Notes under the pieces: model-generated | Told to the model about the DNA's origin: nothing | Database searches by the model: none | Seen by the model: only the letters and a program-made list of their open reading frames with translations | Assembly (NCBI GenBank): GCA_022376515.1 | Contig: WTXI01000085.1 | Location: 62,001 to 126,000, forward strand | DNA: 64,000 nucleotides | Reading direction: 5' to 3' | Source: Lactifluus volemus | Lineage: Eukaryota; Basidiomycota; Agaricomycetes; Russulales; Russulaceae | Shown: piece after piece, positions 45,345 through 54,971 of the stretch | Numbering within the stretch: the first letter of the stretch is position 1 | Layout of the letters: each line of letters starts with the position of its first letter | Translations under genes and position numbers: made by a program

Positions 45345-48300
45345 ATGATGGACACCTTAAATAAAACTGAAAATGAGAAAATCGATCTACAAGTGCTGCG
45401 CGAACGTTGGTTCGTAAAGTACTCGGATATAATGAACGGCTCCCCACCTGGGTTGCCCCCTCTGCGAGAGATCAATCACAGGATACCGTTGATCGAAGAA
45501 AACAAGCAATACTCCTATCGCTTACCTCGCTGCCCGGAAGCTATGCGCCCGAAGCTGATGGAGAAATTGCGCCAATATATAGACAATGGCTGGTGGACGC
45601 CTAAGGCGGTATCACAAGCAGCACCATTACTGTGCATACTAAAGAAGTCTGGCGGACTAAGAACAGTCATGGACTGCCGTCAGCGTAATGAAAACACCCA
45701 TAAGGACGTTACCCCATTTCCAGATCAAGATCAGATCCGGATGGATGTAGCGCGTGCCAAATATCGATCTAAGATCGATTTATCTAACGCGTACGAACAA
45801 GTCAGAGTTGACCCCGAAGACGTGCACAAAACTGCGTTCTCCACAGTTTTTGGGACCTTCGAGAGCAACGTTATGCAGCAGGGCGATTGTAACGCTCCCG
45901 CTACCTTTTTACGCCTCATCACGGCAATCTTCCGCGATGCAATAGGGATATTTGTGTACGCCTACTTAGATGACCTATTCATCTTTAGCAACACACTAAA
46001 AGATCACGAGAAACACTTGGATCATGTGTTTAAAACATTACGACAGCATCACTTGTATCTAGAAAGGGAGAAGTGCGATCTTTACTCCAACAGCATGGAC
46101 TGCCTCGGACATCGCGTAGATGACCGTGGAGTACACGCTGATTCAGATAAGATGACGCGCATACGCGAGTGGCGGGTACCCCGCACTCATAAAGATGTGC
46201 AACGTTTCCTAGGACTAGTACAGTACCTCGCACATTTCATGCCAGACGTGACTGCGTATACTAGCCCGCTGTCCGCCATTTGTCGAAACGGACAGCCATT
46301 TTATTGGAAGCCACTGCACGGCGCGTGCTTTCAGAACATAAAGGCGATCGCATGTAGATCGCCGATCTTAAAGCCCATAGATCCCTCACTCCCAGATCCG
46401 ATCTGGGTGGTATGTGATGCTTCGACGTCAGGAATCGGCGCAATGTATGGACAAGGCGAAAGTTGGCAAACCTGTCGCCCCGCTGGTTTTATGTCAAAGA
46501 AATTCACTTCAGCCCAAGTAAACTACCGAGTATTCGAGATGGAAACCATCGCGATACTCGAAGCACTCCTCAAATGGGAAGACAAACTCTTAGGACGGAA
46601 ACTCCAGATTGTAACCGATCACAAGGCGCTCGAGTTCTTCAAGACTCAGCGCCGACTTAACAGCAGACAGGCGCGATGGATGGAATTTCTCGCGCGATTC
46701 GACTTCGATATCATATACATCAAAGGCGACACAAACCTAGTCGCCGACGCGCTCTCAAGGTATTACGAGAGTGATCAATGGGATGAGCGGCAGGATGCGG
46801 CTCAGTATGTAAACGCAGACTCTCGGTTAGACCCCGAGGGAGAGGACCTGCCTTGGGATCGCTATGAAGAGAACCGCGCCATGAGCACATTGCACAACGA
46901 ACCATCTGTTCCTAGCCGCCCCCAAAGGCAGCGACGCGCACCCATCAGGCCCGACGAACATGTATCATTCGCGCCTAAGCGCAGAGTCATTGAAGCAGTT
47001 GAACCACGCCAAAGCGAAGCGGCGGAACTAGCTGCTCACAAAGAGCCGGACCCCCGTCCCCCGACGGAGGAACAACCCCGGGACGATCTCCGGGCAATCG
47101 ATTCACTCGGTCACGTCTCAGACCTCCGCCCTCGGGTTGAGGGTGACCAAACATTTTTGGTAAATGTGCAGAACGGTTACAAACAAGATTCACTATTCTC
47201 AAAAGTGCTCAGAAAAACGGAGCACCATAAGAACTTCGACGTCATCGATGATTTGATATACACGCACAATCTAGCCGGAGATCGCGTACTTTGCATCCCG
47301 GCAATAGTGCACGATAAGCGACGGCTAACTGAGATAATCCTGACGCAATCTCATCAAGCGTTAGGACACTTGGGGCCCCAAAAAACATCAGAATATATTC
47401 GCCGCCACTATTGGTGGCCACGCATTGGCCAGGATGTCGAACAGTATTGCCGGACATGCCCAGTTTGTCAAACGACTAAGTCTCGAACACAAAAAATACC
47501 CGGATTATTACATAGTCTACCGATCCCGATCCGACCTTGGGAATCGATAGCAATGGACTTCGTAGGTCCATTCCCTGAATCAGGCGGCTTCAACTACCTC
47601 TGGGTAGTAATTTGCCGCCTTACCTCAATGGTACATCTTGTGCCGATACGCACAACAATCAAAGCAAGCGAGCTCGCATGGACTTATGTACGAGAGATCG
47701 TGAGATTACACGGTCTGCCACATTCTATAGTGTCCGATCGAGACTCCAAATTTACGTCTCGTTTCTGGCGCGAAACCCATAAGATCCTTGGGACCAAGCT
47801 ACTCATGTCGACATCTTTCCATCCGCAATCGGACGGCGCATCAGAGCGCGCGATCCGGTCTATTGCTCAGATACTCCGAGCACTAGTGCAGCCAGACCAA
47901 CGAGATTGGTCCGACAAAACGCCGATGGTGGAGTTCGCGATCAACTCCGCTATTAGCAGCTCATCGGGATTCGCACCCTTCGAGTTAAACTGCGGCTACA
48001 TTCCCAGTATTAACCCGGGTTTGCGACCGGAACCTAGCTCAGTCCCCGGAGTAAAACACTTTGTGAACAGGGCACTACAAAATCTAAGCGAAGCGCATGA
48101 CGCTATCATTGAGAGCAGAGTGCGCCAGACACACCACGCCAACATTCGACGTACACATGATGACACCTTCGAAGCAGGCGATCTAGTTTATGTGTCTACA
48201 TCAGATCTGTCACTTCCGAAGGGACGTGCTAAGAAGCTTCTACCAAAATACATCGGGCCATTCAAAATACTTGATGCACGCCCGGAAGTGTCAACCTACT

Positions 48301-48644
48301 CAATAGACTTGCCCACACAACTAAAAGCGCGCGGAATTCACAACCGATTTCATCGGAGTAAGCTGCGCGCACACCTGGCCAACGATGATGCATTGTTCCC
48401 ACACCGGGAAGCACATCCTTTTTATGACTTCGGCACTCCCGATAATCAGGAGTGGCTGGTGGACGAGATTATCGCCCACAAATGGGCCAAGAACAAATTA
48501 TCATTCCAGGTTCGTTGGAACCTTGGAGATACCACCTGGGAAACACTTAACACGTGCAAAGACCTACAGGCCCTTGACAACTATCTTGAATTGATGGGCA
48601 CTGACGACCCACTAGCACTCCCGCACCGTGGGTCAACAGAATGA
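45345..48644 (+). CDS. Retrotransposon RT-RNaseH-integrase-chromodomain ORF
   Basis: 1099 codons from the first ATG; the open frame extends upstream without a stop to 45249. Reverse transcriptase has KIDLSNAYEQVRV and the catalytic YAYLDDLFIF at about residue 206. RNase H has VVCDASTSGIGA, VTDHKALEFF and ADALSR. The integrase zinc region (HQALGHLGPQ, CRTCPVCQ) is at about 670, followed by the DDE core (MDFVGPFPE, SDRDSKF, FHPQSDGASERA). A chromodomain (FQVRWNLGDTTWETL) closes the protein and would steer insertion to particular chromatin. All catalytic residues are present. It lacks its own protease, so it must be made as a fusion with the upstream ORF or be cut in trans. Confidence 0.95.
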   Translation: MMDTLNKTENEKIDLQVLRERWFVKYSDIMNGSPPGLPPLREINHRIPLIEENKQYSYRLPRCPEAMRPKLMEKLRQYIDNGWWTPKAVSQAAPLLCILKKSGGLRTVMDCRQRNENTHKDVTPFPDQDQIRMDVARAKYRSKIDLSNAYEQVRVDPEDVHKTAFSTVFGTFESNVMQQGDCNAPATFLRLITAIFRDAIGIFVYAYLDDLFIFSNTLKDHEKHLDHVFKTLRQHHLYLEREKCDLYSNSMDCLGHRVDDRGVHADSDKMTRIREWRVPRTHKDVQRFLGLVQYLAHFMPDVTAYTSPLSAICRNGQPFYWKPLHGACFQNIKAIACRSPILKPIDPSLPDPIWVVCDASTSGIGAMYGQGESWQTCRPAGFMSKKFTSAQVNYRVFEMETIAILEALLKWEDKLLGRKLQIVTDHKALEFFKTQRRLNSRQARWMEFLARFDFDIIYIKGDTNLVADALSRYYESDQWDERQDAAQYVNADSRLDPEGEDLPWDRYEENRAMSTLHNEPSVPSRPQRQRRAPIRPDEHVSFAPKRRVIEAVEPRQSEAAELAAHKEPDPRPPTEEQPRDDLRAIDSLGHVSDLRPRVEGDQTFLVNVQNGYKQDSLFSKVLRKTEHHKNFDVIDDLIYTHNLAGDRVLCIPAIVHDKRRLTEIILTQSHQALGHLGPQKTSEYIRRHYWWPRIGQDVEQYCRTCPVCQTTKSRTQKIPGLLHSLPIPIRPWESIAMDFVGPFPESGGFNYLWVVICRLTSMVHLVPIRTTIKASELAWTYVREIVRLHGLPHSIVSDRDSKFTSRFWRETHKILGTKLLMSTSFHPQSDGASERAIRSIAQILRALVQPDQRDWSDKTPMVEFAINSAISSSSGFAPFELNCGYIPSINPGLRPEPSSVPGVKHFVNRALQNLSEAHDAIIESRVRQTHHANIRRTHDDTFEAGDLVYVSTSDLSLPKGRAKKLLPKYIGPFKILDARPEVSTYSIDLPTQLKARGIHNRFHRSKLRAHLANDDALFPHREAHPFYDFGTPDNQEWLVDEIIAHKWAKNKLSFQVRWNLGDTTWETLNTCKDLQALDNYLELMGTDDPLALPHRGSTE

Positions 48645-48914
48645 TCGGATGCGTTTGATCGCTTAGATTAAATGCCCGGCTAAATGCCTGGGCACCTCGA
48701 TCAATCGCTACGTCTTAGGAAGCGACCGCTTCGGCTATCGCAGGCACTAATTAAGGCACTTACCCCGCTCTGAGACAAGGGTGCTAGTGCTCATAAGATA
48801 AAACAAAGCTCGCAATCTCACACTTGAAAAGAGCAAAGCCCCACATACCACGTAGAACAGTTCGTTGGACTACAGTGGGTCATAATACAATAAGTCGCAA
48901 TACTGCTACACACC
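48645..48914. other. Spacer between pol and the third ORF
   Basis: Non-coding. A small hairpin (TGCCCGG paired with CCTGGGCA) lies at about 48673-48693. Confidence 0.4.
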
Positions 48915-50750
48915 ATGGAGGACATGTCTACGGCACAAACTTGGTGCTACAACACACGTCTCCGCATCATCACCCATGAACCACGCACTTGCGATCAGTG
49001 CAAATCATGGGCACTTCACTACTTCGAGAACATCTTGATTGATGCACCATCACTCAACAATGCAGAGCGCGAGCGCGATGCAGCAATAATTGGCGGCCTC
49101 CGTGAAGAACGAGATTCACTTCTCACGGAGAACGCTGCACTACACGAGCAGCTGGAAACAATGAATACCATGCTTGAAGAGTCCAACACACAGAAAGAAC
49201 AGGCACTACATGCGCTTGATGAGAAGCACGCCCGGCTCAATGACCTGACCGAGCACACAATCGATCCTAAAGAGGACCGACCACGCAAAGTGCCCAGGCG
49301 GGACTCCTCTGAATGGACAACAGCCCACACACACACCGAACCATCAATGGAAGAGGCGCCAGACATACCTCCCGCACCACCGCAGTTGCTATCGCGGCTA
49401 CAACCCCTTGATCCCGATACATTCACCGTCGCGGAAGCTCAGGTAGTAGCACCAACTGCTACCCCAATCTCTCCCCAGTGCGGTTTTCCAGCACTAATCC
49501 CGATTATACACTGCCGCGTGGACAACTCCCTACACGCTCCTGACGGTCTAGTCCCCCTCACTGCCGACGGAGAACTTGACTTCAGTGCTTATCCGCGCTA
49601 CATTTACGCCACCGGACACATCTCCCCGGATGGCACTCCAAACTTTCAAACCACACTCGTTCGGCGCGGGCGTTTCCAGACCCCCGAAGCCATTGCTGCC
49701 CGAAAAACCAACAGCAGAATCCCCTTCGTAGACTTGGTCTTAGGGGGGAGGGACGGTGTGCTAATCTCACCTATCAAAGATCCGCGCTCCCAGCAAGAAA
49801 TAACCACATTATTCAACGCACGGGATAAGAAGCCCGCTCGAGAATACATAGAGCGCGTCCGCTTCACCCCGCCGGAATTGTGCGGCTCCTTACATAGCCG
49901 CGCTTTGGATCACTGGACTGCGCTGCAGATAGATACTATCCCATCTGACCGCCCAGAACCCTCACCAGCCACACATCCCACAATCTGGAAGCGTTGGCTA
50001 CGCGAAAAGCACACTGCAGATGTGCACTTCCAATACATAGGTGTCCCCCTAGTTGGGAAGGGATTCCAAAACGCCCACGTCGATGGCAATCGTGCACTCC
50101 TGGCCTGCCTACCCCTGAACATCAAAGGGACCGCGATTCGCAATGGTCCACTTCGGACCAACTTCATGAGCACAGCGGCGGCACTATTGGGAGTACCACG
50201 ACGATATGAGCAATTGATATCTGAAAAGCAATTGCCCATCTACAAGACCCGTCGTTCCGAACCGTACAACGAGAAGCAGTCTAGAAATGCGCTCAACCCG
50301 AATATTGAAGATATAGCCAGATACCTGGCGCAGAGCGGAGTCACCCCCAACGAGGCGGAGCAATGGCGCCCATGGGCCACTGCATACATCGAAATGACAC
50401 TATCAACTTACCCCGACGGCACACACACGCCGACCCTGAAGCAAGCTAGAAACCTGGCCCGCGAGCGCATCGCAGACGAGCCCGCACTAGCCCTCAGATC
50501 AGTACATGTGGATGCTCCGGGTAACTATAACCCAATCATCGAACGATCTCGGGAAGCACGACGTTCACAACTCGCATCGTGCGGAAACGAGACAGACACT
50601 GCTGTCCAAACTCCCCATCAGCCCATGGCAGAATCCTCATCACCTATCACACCTTACGTGACCCCAGATGATTTCGCCGGAACCTACATCTTGGACCCAA
50701 CCCAGATCCACGGCTGGGACGACGAGAACATGAGGATGGGCCCCGGATAA
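48915..50750 (+). CDS. Extra retrotransposon ORF, CxxC plus coiled coil
   Basis: 611 codons from the first ATG, with no stop. The N-terminus has a CxxC pair (RTCDQCKSWALHYFEN) followed by a coiled coil of about 70 residues rich in Glu, Leu and Ala (ERERDAAIIGGLREERDSLL and on). A Pro/Thr-rich linker and a globular-looking middle (FPALIPIIHCRVDNS, LDFSAYPRYIYATG) follow, and the end is acidic (WDDENMRMGPG). No signal peptide or membrane segment is seen, so it is not a typical envelope. I recognise no family. Its position between pol and the 3' LTR is where extra or env-like ORFs sit. Codon usage looks like that of the rest of the element. Confidence 0.75.
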   Translation: MEDMSTAQTWCYNTRLRIITHEPRTCDQCKSWALHYFENILIDAPSLNNAERERDAAIIGGLREERDSLLTENAALHEQLETMNTMLEESNTQKEQALHALDEKHARLNDLTEHTIDPKEDRPRKVPRRDSSEWTTAHTHTEPSMEEAPDIPPAPPQLLSRLQPLDPDTFTVAEAQVVAPTATPISPQCGFPALIPIIHCRVDNSLHAPDGLVPLTADGELDFSAYPRYIYATGHISPDGTPNFQTTLVRRGRFQTPEAIAARKTNSRIPFVDLVLGGRDGVLISPIKDPRSQQEITTLFNARDKKPAREYIERVRFTPPELCGSLHSRALDHWTALQIDTIPSDRPEPSPATHPTIWKRWLREKHTADVHFQYIGVPLVGKGFQNAHVDGNRALLACLPLNIKGTAIRNGPLRTNFMSTAAALLGVPRRYEQLISEKQLPIYKTRRSEPYNEKQSRNALNPNIEDIARYLAQSGVTPNEAEQWRPWATAYIEMTLSTYPDGTHTPTLKQARNLARERIADEPALALRSVHVDAPGNYNPIIERSREARRSQLASCGNETDTAVQTPHQPMAESSSPITPYVTPDDFAGTYILDPTQIHGWDDENMRMGPG

Positions 50751-50875
50751 GATCACCTAAAGCACGATCTTATCAGGTCCCGTTCTTTGCCGAAGCATCC
50801 ACAGTTCCACACCGGCACCATTATCAATTCACAATATTGTGGCTTCAAAAGAGTTCACCCCTGAGTTTGTTCTTA

Positions 50876-50885
50876 TGGGGGAGGG
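50876..50885 (+). other. Polypurine tract
   Basis: The purine run GGGGGAGGG abuts the 3' LTR directly, as required for plus-strand priming. Confidence 0.85.
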
Positions 50886-51740
50886 TGTAAGACGGCCCCA
50901 AGTGGACGTCTTGCATCAAATACATTTAGTTTACCCCACGATGAGATGGTCTCATAAGTGGAGCGTTGAAACAGAGCCTGCTTAGGATCGGAGGTCCCAA
51001 GCAAATATATTAATCGGGACGACTCAAGTGGCCCCCCCGGGCCGACCCAAACCCATATCGGGCATGGGCTAAACAGAGATACGAACGCTGGCCACATGAG
51101 CCATGTGGATCAAACGAAAACTTCACCCACCAGATCAAGGGTGCATAAAATAAGTTCATTAAGGACAAAAATCGTAGCTAGGCGATCAGCCGGTAAAAGG
51201 TGATCGCCTTCAACGAAATATCACGCCAACGGCACGGACGGTCCGAGCCGAAGACAGCCGCGTCAATGATGCAGGCGGCCCGCCTCGCCTAGATAACGGG
51301 ACCGCAGAAATAACGATGCCTCACTCAAGACGGGGCACGCTACGATTCAGCAACGCACTCCGTCGGAGTGCCTTGCATCAAATAAAATTTAGCTGAACCC
51401 TGGAAACGAAGGAACGCGTGAGATCACGCGATCGAAAGAATCTATCACAAGGATGATTAGAAGATCGAAGCAGATCGGACTGGTTTATTGACAGACCTAG
51501 ATACTGAAGCTATGTACTTATACCCCGAGCCCTCCTTGATGGGGGGCGACTTTTACCCTTTACGTAGTATACACAATCAACCGCAGATTTGGCAGGTTCT
51601 GTTTGTGTTGTGCTCTTAAGGTGCCTCAAAGTCGAATCAAGCGATCTCATCTCCATTATCACCTCTCCTCATCTTATCTTATACCAATACCCCCAACACT
51701 TTCTACGCTAAGTTGTCTGCTTACGTACGGAAGTGTTACA
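50886..51740 (+). repeat. 3' LTR
   Basis: 855 bases, near-identical to 40281-41135. Confidence 0.95.
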
Positions 51741-52372
51741 TATTTCAAAAATGGTTCGATACGGACCTTATGCTGGAAGACAGATAACTAGGAAACCTAG
51801 ATCAACAGACATTGATGGGTCAAAACTCAGCGCCAACGCGAGCGTGAAGTCGAAAAAGTACCATTTGAGTTATGTACTAAGTGATACGTTCCGAATCAGC
51901 TAAAGAACGTTTTCTAACGCTGACATGATTTCTTTCCATATTTCCTCGCCTAATGTGTCATGATTGACGACACTTTACATTTGCAGCTCATTACACAGGT
52001 TCCACTGTTCCAGCACATTTCGCTCGAATAGGAAACAAATCAAAAGCATGTGAACTCCGATCATTGTTTGCTCGCAGAAAGTCTTCTCGTTCTCGCAAAT
52101 TCAGATAGAGTTCTGTAGAGTCCTATAACAGTATGGGACCGGCTGGCTATATTGGTATGAATAAGTTTTATTGTGTTCCCGCAGGTAAAGAAATGATCAA
52201 GAACTCGAACGTCCAAATCGAGACACAGCGACAAGGGGCCACAGCACAATTCAGTCAGCGCCCGGAAAGAACCAATAGCCCAATAGCAACTGCAAAGGCA
52301 CGGTCAAATTACGACCGCATCGATTACCTTGCAAGCAAGGTAACTGAGAAAGGGAAACGGTACAGACAACTC
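51741..52372. other. Right flank of the retrotransposon
   Basis: Target duplication TATTT followed by unassigned sequence up to the 3' end of the kinase gene. No gene recognised. Confidence 0.4.
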
Positions 52373-54335
52373 TTAAACGGACTTGGGAGGCTGCAAATCA
52401 ACGTCAACAGCATAGCGACCATTCATACTAAGCACAGTAGCTAAGCCACGATGAACCTCGGCATAATACTCCCCGAATGGAAACCGCTCTCCGTCAATTG
52501 CTAAATTGCCTTCTTCCTGAAGAGGCCTGACGCGGTACGCGCTTGTCTTCAAGTAGTGTGCCTGTCAAAGAATGAAACAGTGATTACGCAGAGATTAAGA
52601 ACCAAAGGAAACCGACGTTATTCTGCCAGAACGTGGCACCTTTTTCTGCACCGTCGATGCTCTTCAACATTTCGGTGCGAGATTGCTAACAAAAAAACAA
52701 ATAGAGGGAGGGGTGAATTCGGCATGTATCAGAGAAACGAAACACCAAGCTCACCGTCCCCCGAATGAAAAGATCAACCATGCCATCATTAGGCACGGAG
52801 ACGGGAAACTGCATCAGATCACTAAGGGGGAGAGGCAACCGTGTCACAAGTTTTGGTATATGTTTGAGAAAGGCCAGAGAAAACTTGTATTTACCGGCTC
52901 ACGTATGGACCTTTTCCGGCATACAAGTAGAGGATGGGATCCTCAAAGGTGGTCCATCCTTCGGTATCGTTTGCGTATCGCAACGGGGGAAGAGCTGTCA
53001 TGTTTTCTGGTAGCTCTTCAAGTTGTGGTGCTTCGTAATGCGGTGCTGAACTCGTGTATTCTTGCAAGGCCTCGAGCATCGCGGATTTATCCGCCATTTC
53101 AGTCTTGACGGAGATACTGAAACGGTACGCTTTAGGCATCAAAACTGGAGGGAGGGTCGGACGCTCAGCCGTTCGACGTTCATAGGAAAAGGACAGGACA
53201 TACGTCTCCGCAGATAGCCGTACATGAATCGGTGACTTCCCATCCAGCGTAAGTGTTCGGTATCCAAGGGCAAATCTGCCATGAGCCCGACGGATTGGCC
53301 CAGGAAAGACAAACTGCGTTTTCCGGATTGAAGAATGGAAAGCACGTCGATGGACATCGGTCTCCCCTTGATAACATTGAGAGCAGCCGCCGCGACGTCC
53401 TGACCATCCTAAATAAAAATCTGAGTGAGACAGTAAAAGTGTAGCTCAAGCGTTCAAACCTTAATGCCCAAGAGGTTCAAGGACATGCCGTTGCCAGACC
53501 CTGCGGGGATGGGTGCGATAGGAATCCTGAGTGCCTTTAATGGCTCCTTGTGCTGTGCGAAACCATTGATGAGTTCGTGCAGTATGCCGTCTCCAGAGAC
53601 GGAGACAACTACGTCAATTTCATCTGGTGAGATCTCTGAAGCAATCTTCAGAGCATGGCCGCTGTGTTCTGTGCCTATCGAGGACTTTAGGCGAGAAACC
53701 ACACAACAGCATGAACATACTTACGCACGACCTTGTATGCGCAACGCGCAGCATCGAGAATAGGTTCCACCTTGTGCTTAAACAGGGACATCGCCTTTCC
53801 CTACAGTATGGTCCATTTTGGAAATCTATCTTATTAAGGTCGGCGCAAGAATTGATGGATGACTCACGAGACCTCCATAAGGGTTTATGACCACAAGAAG
53901 GCGCCGCTGGGTCTTGACACCTTCGAATGTTGTTTATTCGTGGGAAACATGACGTATCGCCCGCAAACACACCTTTATAGGCGGCGTTCATTGCGCCCCG
54001 CACCCAATCATCTGCAGCGGAACTCGAATCGTCACCTTGGAAGGATCCTGAAACATTTACAAGTTTTAGACCCCAACTAGTCCTTCGTAGTACGTGCACT
54101 TCGATGACTAGACCGGATTTGCTAACCCAGATTACATGGGACAAGGGGACATGTATCTTTGGTTTACCTTGTTGCGCGTGTCTGAGACAAGACAAGAAGT
54201 GAGAGGGATACACGTACTTTTCGCCGAGTCTCTGATGAGGAAAGAACTGTCATCATAAACAAATTGAACTCGTTGCCGTACCTTCCCGGACGTCAGCTCG
54301 ATCTCGTGTGAGACGGCCGTCACAGTTGAAGACAT
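52373..54335 (-). CDS. Sphingoid long-chain-base kinase (LCB4/5, sphingosine kinase family)
   Basis: A multi-exon gene starting MSSTVTAVSHEIELTSGKVR at 54335. After an N-terminal PH-like region, spliced exons give the diacylglycerol-kinase catalytic core: LLVVINPYGGL (nucleotide loop), then GHALKIASEI, VVVSVSGDGILHELINGF (the SGDG motif) and IPIAPIPAGSGNGMSLNLLG. Downstream blocks are SIDVLSILQSGKRSLSFLGQ, then MVDLFIRGT, SIDGAEKGATFWQNN, and the last exon HYLKTSAYRVRPLQEEGNL with IDGERFPFGEYYAEVHRGL, ending at TAA 52373-52375. The enzyme phosphorylates sphingoid bases to make long-chain-base phosphates that control stress responses and sphingolipid turnover. All catalytic motifs are present. 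The gene is single copy here. Exact borders of the small central exons are inferred. Confidence 0.88.
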
Positions 54336-54971
54336 GTTACAGCTGTTTGCAATTCAATAGACCAGATTTTGTCGCGCTCTCTTCATAATTTTTGTTTACA
54401 TTCGCCGCTGGTACAAACAAACTATGCCAAATATGGGTTACTCAACTCGCCACATTTAGAAACACGTGTTATTCAGCATATCGTATTTGGCAGATCTGTA
54501 TTATTTAGCACACCGTATTTGGCATAGTCAACACGGCCTCTCGGGCTGGATTTCGGTGATCCTGAAATCAAAGCCTTTCTTTCATTTGTTTGAACCCGAC
54601 GCTGATGGGGGAAGTGGCGAGAGGTCCACTGAATGCGTAGAGGGACAGAGACTGAGCCGAGGGGGTAGGTTATTATCTGCTGCGGACTCACGAGGCGTCT
54701 ACGAAGACTCGACTCAGAGCGAATCTGCTCGCTGAGCATCCACAGACAAACCTCCATCGGACGCGTTTGAGAAGAGTTTAAAAAATAACCCCTGTCATTT
54801 TGGTTGCATGTCGTTTCATTAGAGTCTTCAAGCATCTTCCGACAGCTTAAATAAATAATACGGGTAGTATGCACAGTCCATCGCGAAATTTAGAAAAGAG
54901 TTGCCACAAAAATGTGCAGAAATCGTCCAGGCCAGGGGAGGCCCGAGGACATATATCTAGAGCTAAGGAGA
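54336..54971. other. Intergenic between the LCB kinase and DUF6535 copy C
   Basis: No gene. The part from about 54840 resembles the 3' flank of DUF6535 copy B. Confidence 0.4.

Larger units (their letters stand above)
40281..51740 (+). mobile_element. Ty3/gypsy LTR retrotransposon (chromovirus), full length
   Basis: An 11,460-base element with two 855-base LTRs, each starting TG and ending CA, and flanked by the direct repeat TATTT (40276-40280 and 51741-51745). Internal order is gag-protease, then RT-RNaseH-integrase with a C-terminal chromodomain, an extra ORF, and a polypurine tract. The domain order (RT before integrase) makes it Ty3/gypsy and the chromodomain makes it a chromovirus. All three ORFs are open. 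The two LTRs differ at one position that I could find, so the insertion is very recent and the element may still be active. Confidence 0.96.

Noticed and set aside
51603..51791. Frame running from the 3' LTR into the flank
   Set aside because: It is a chance frame spanning the LTR border; the LTR part is duplicated at the 5' LTR where it continues differently.
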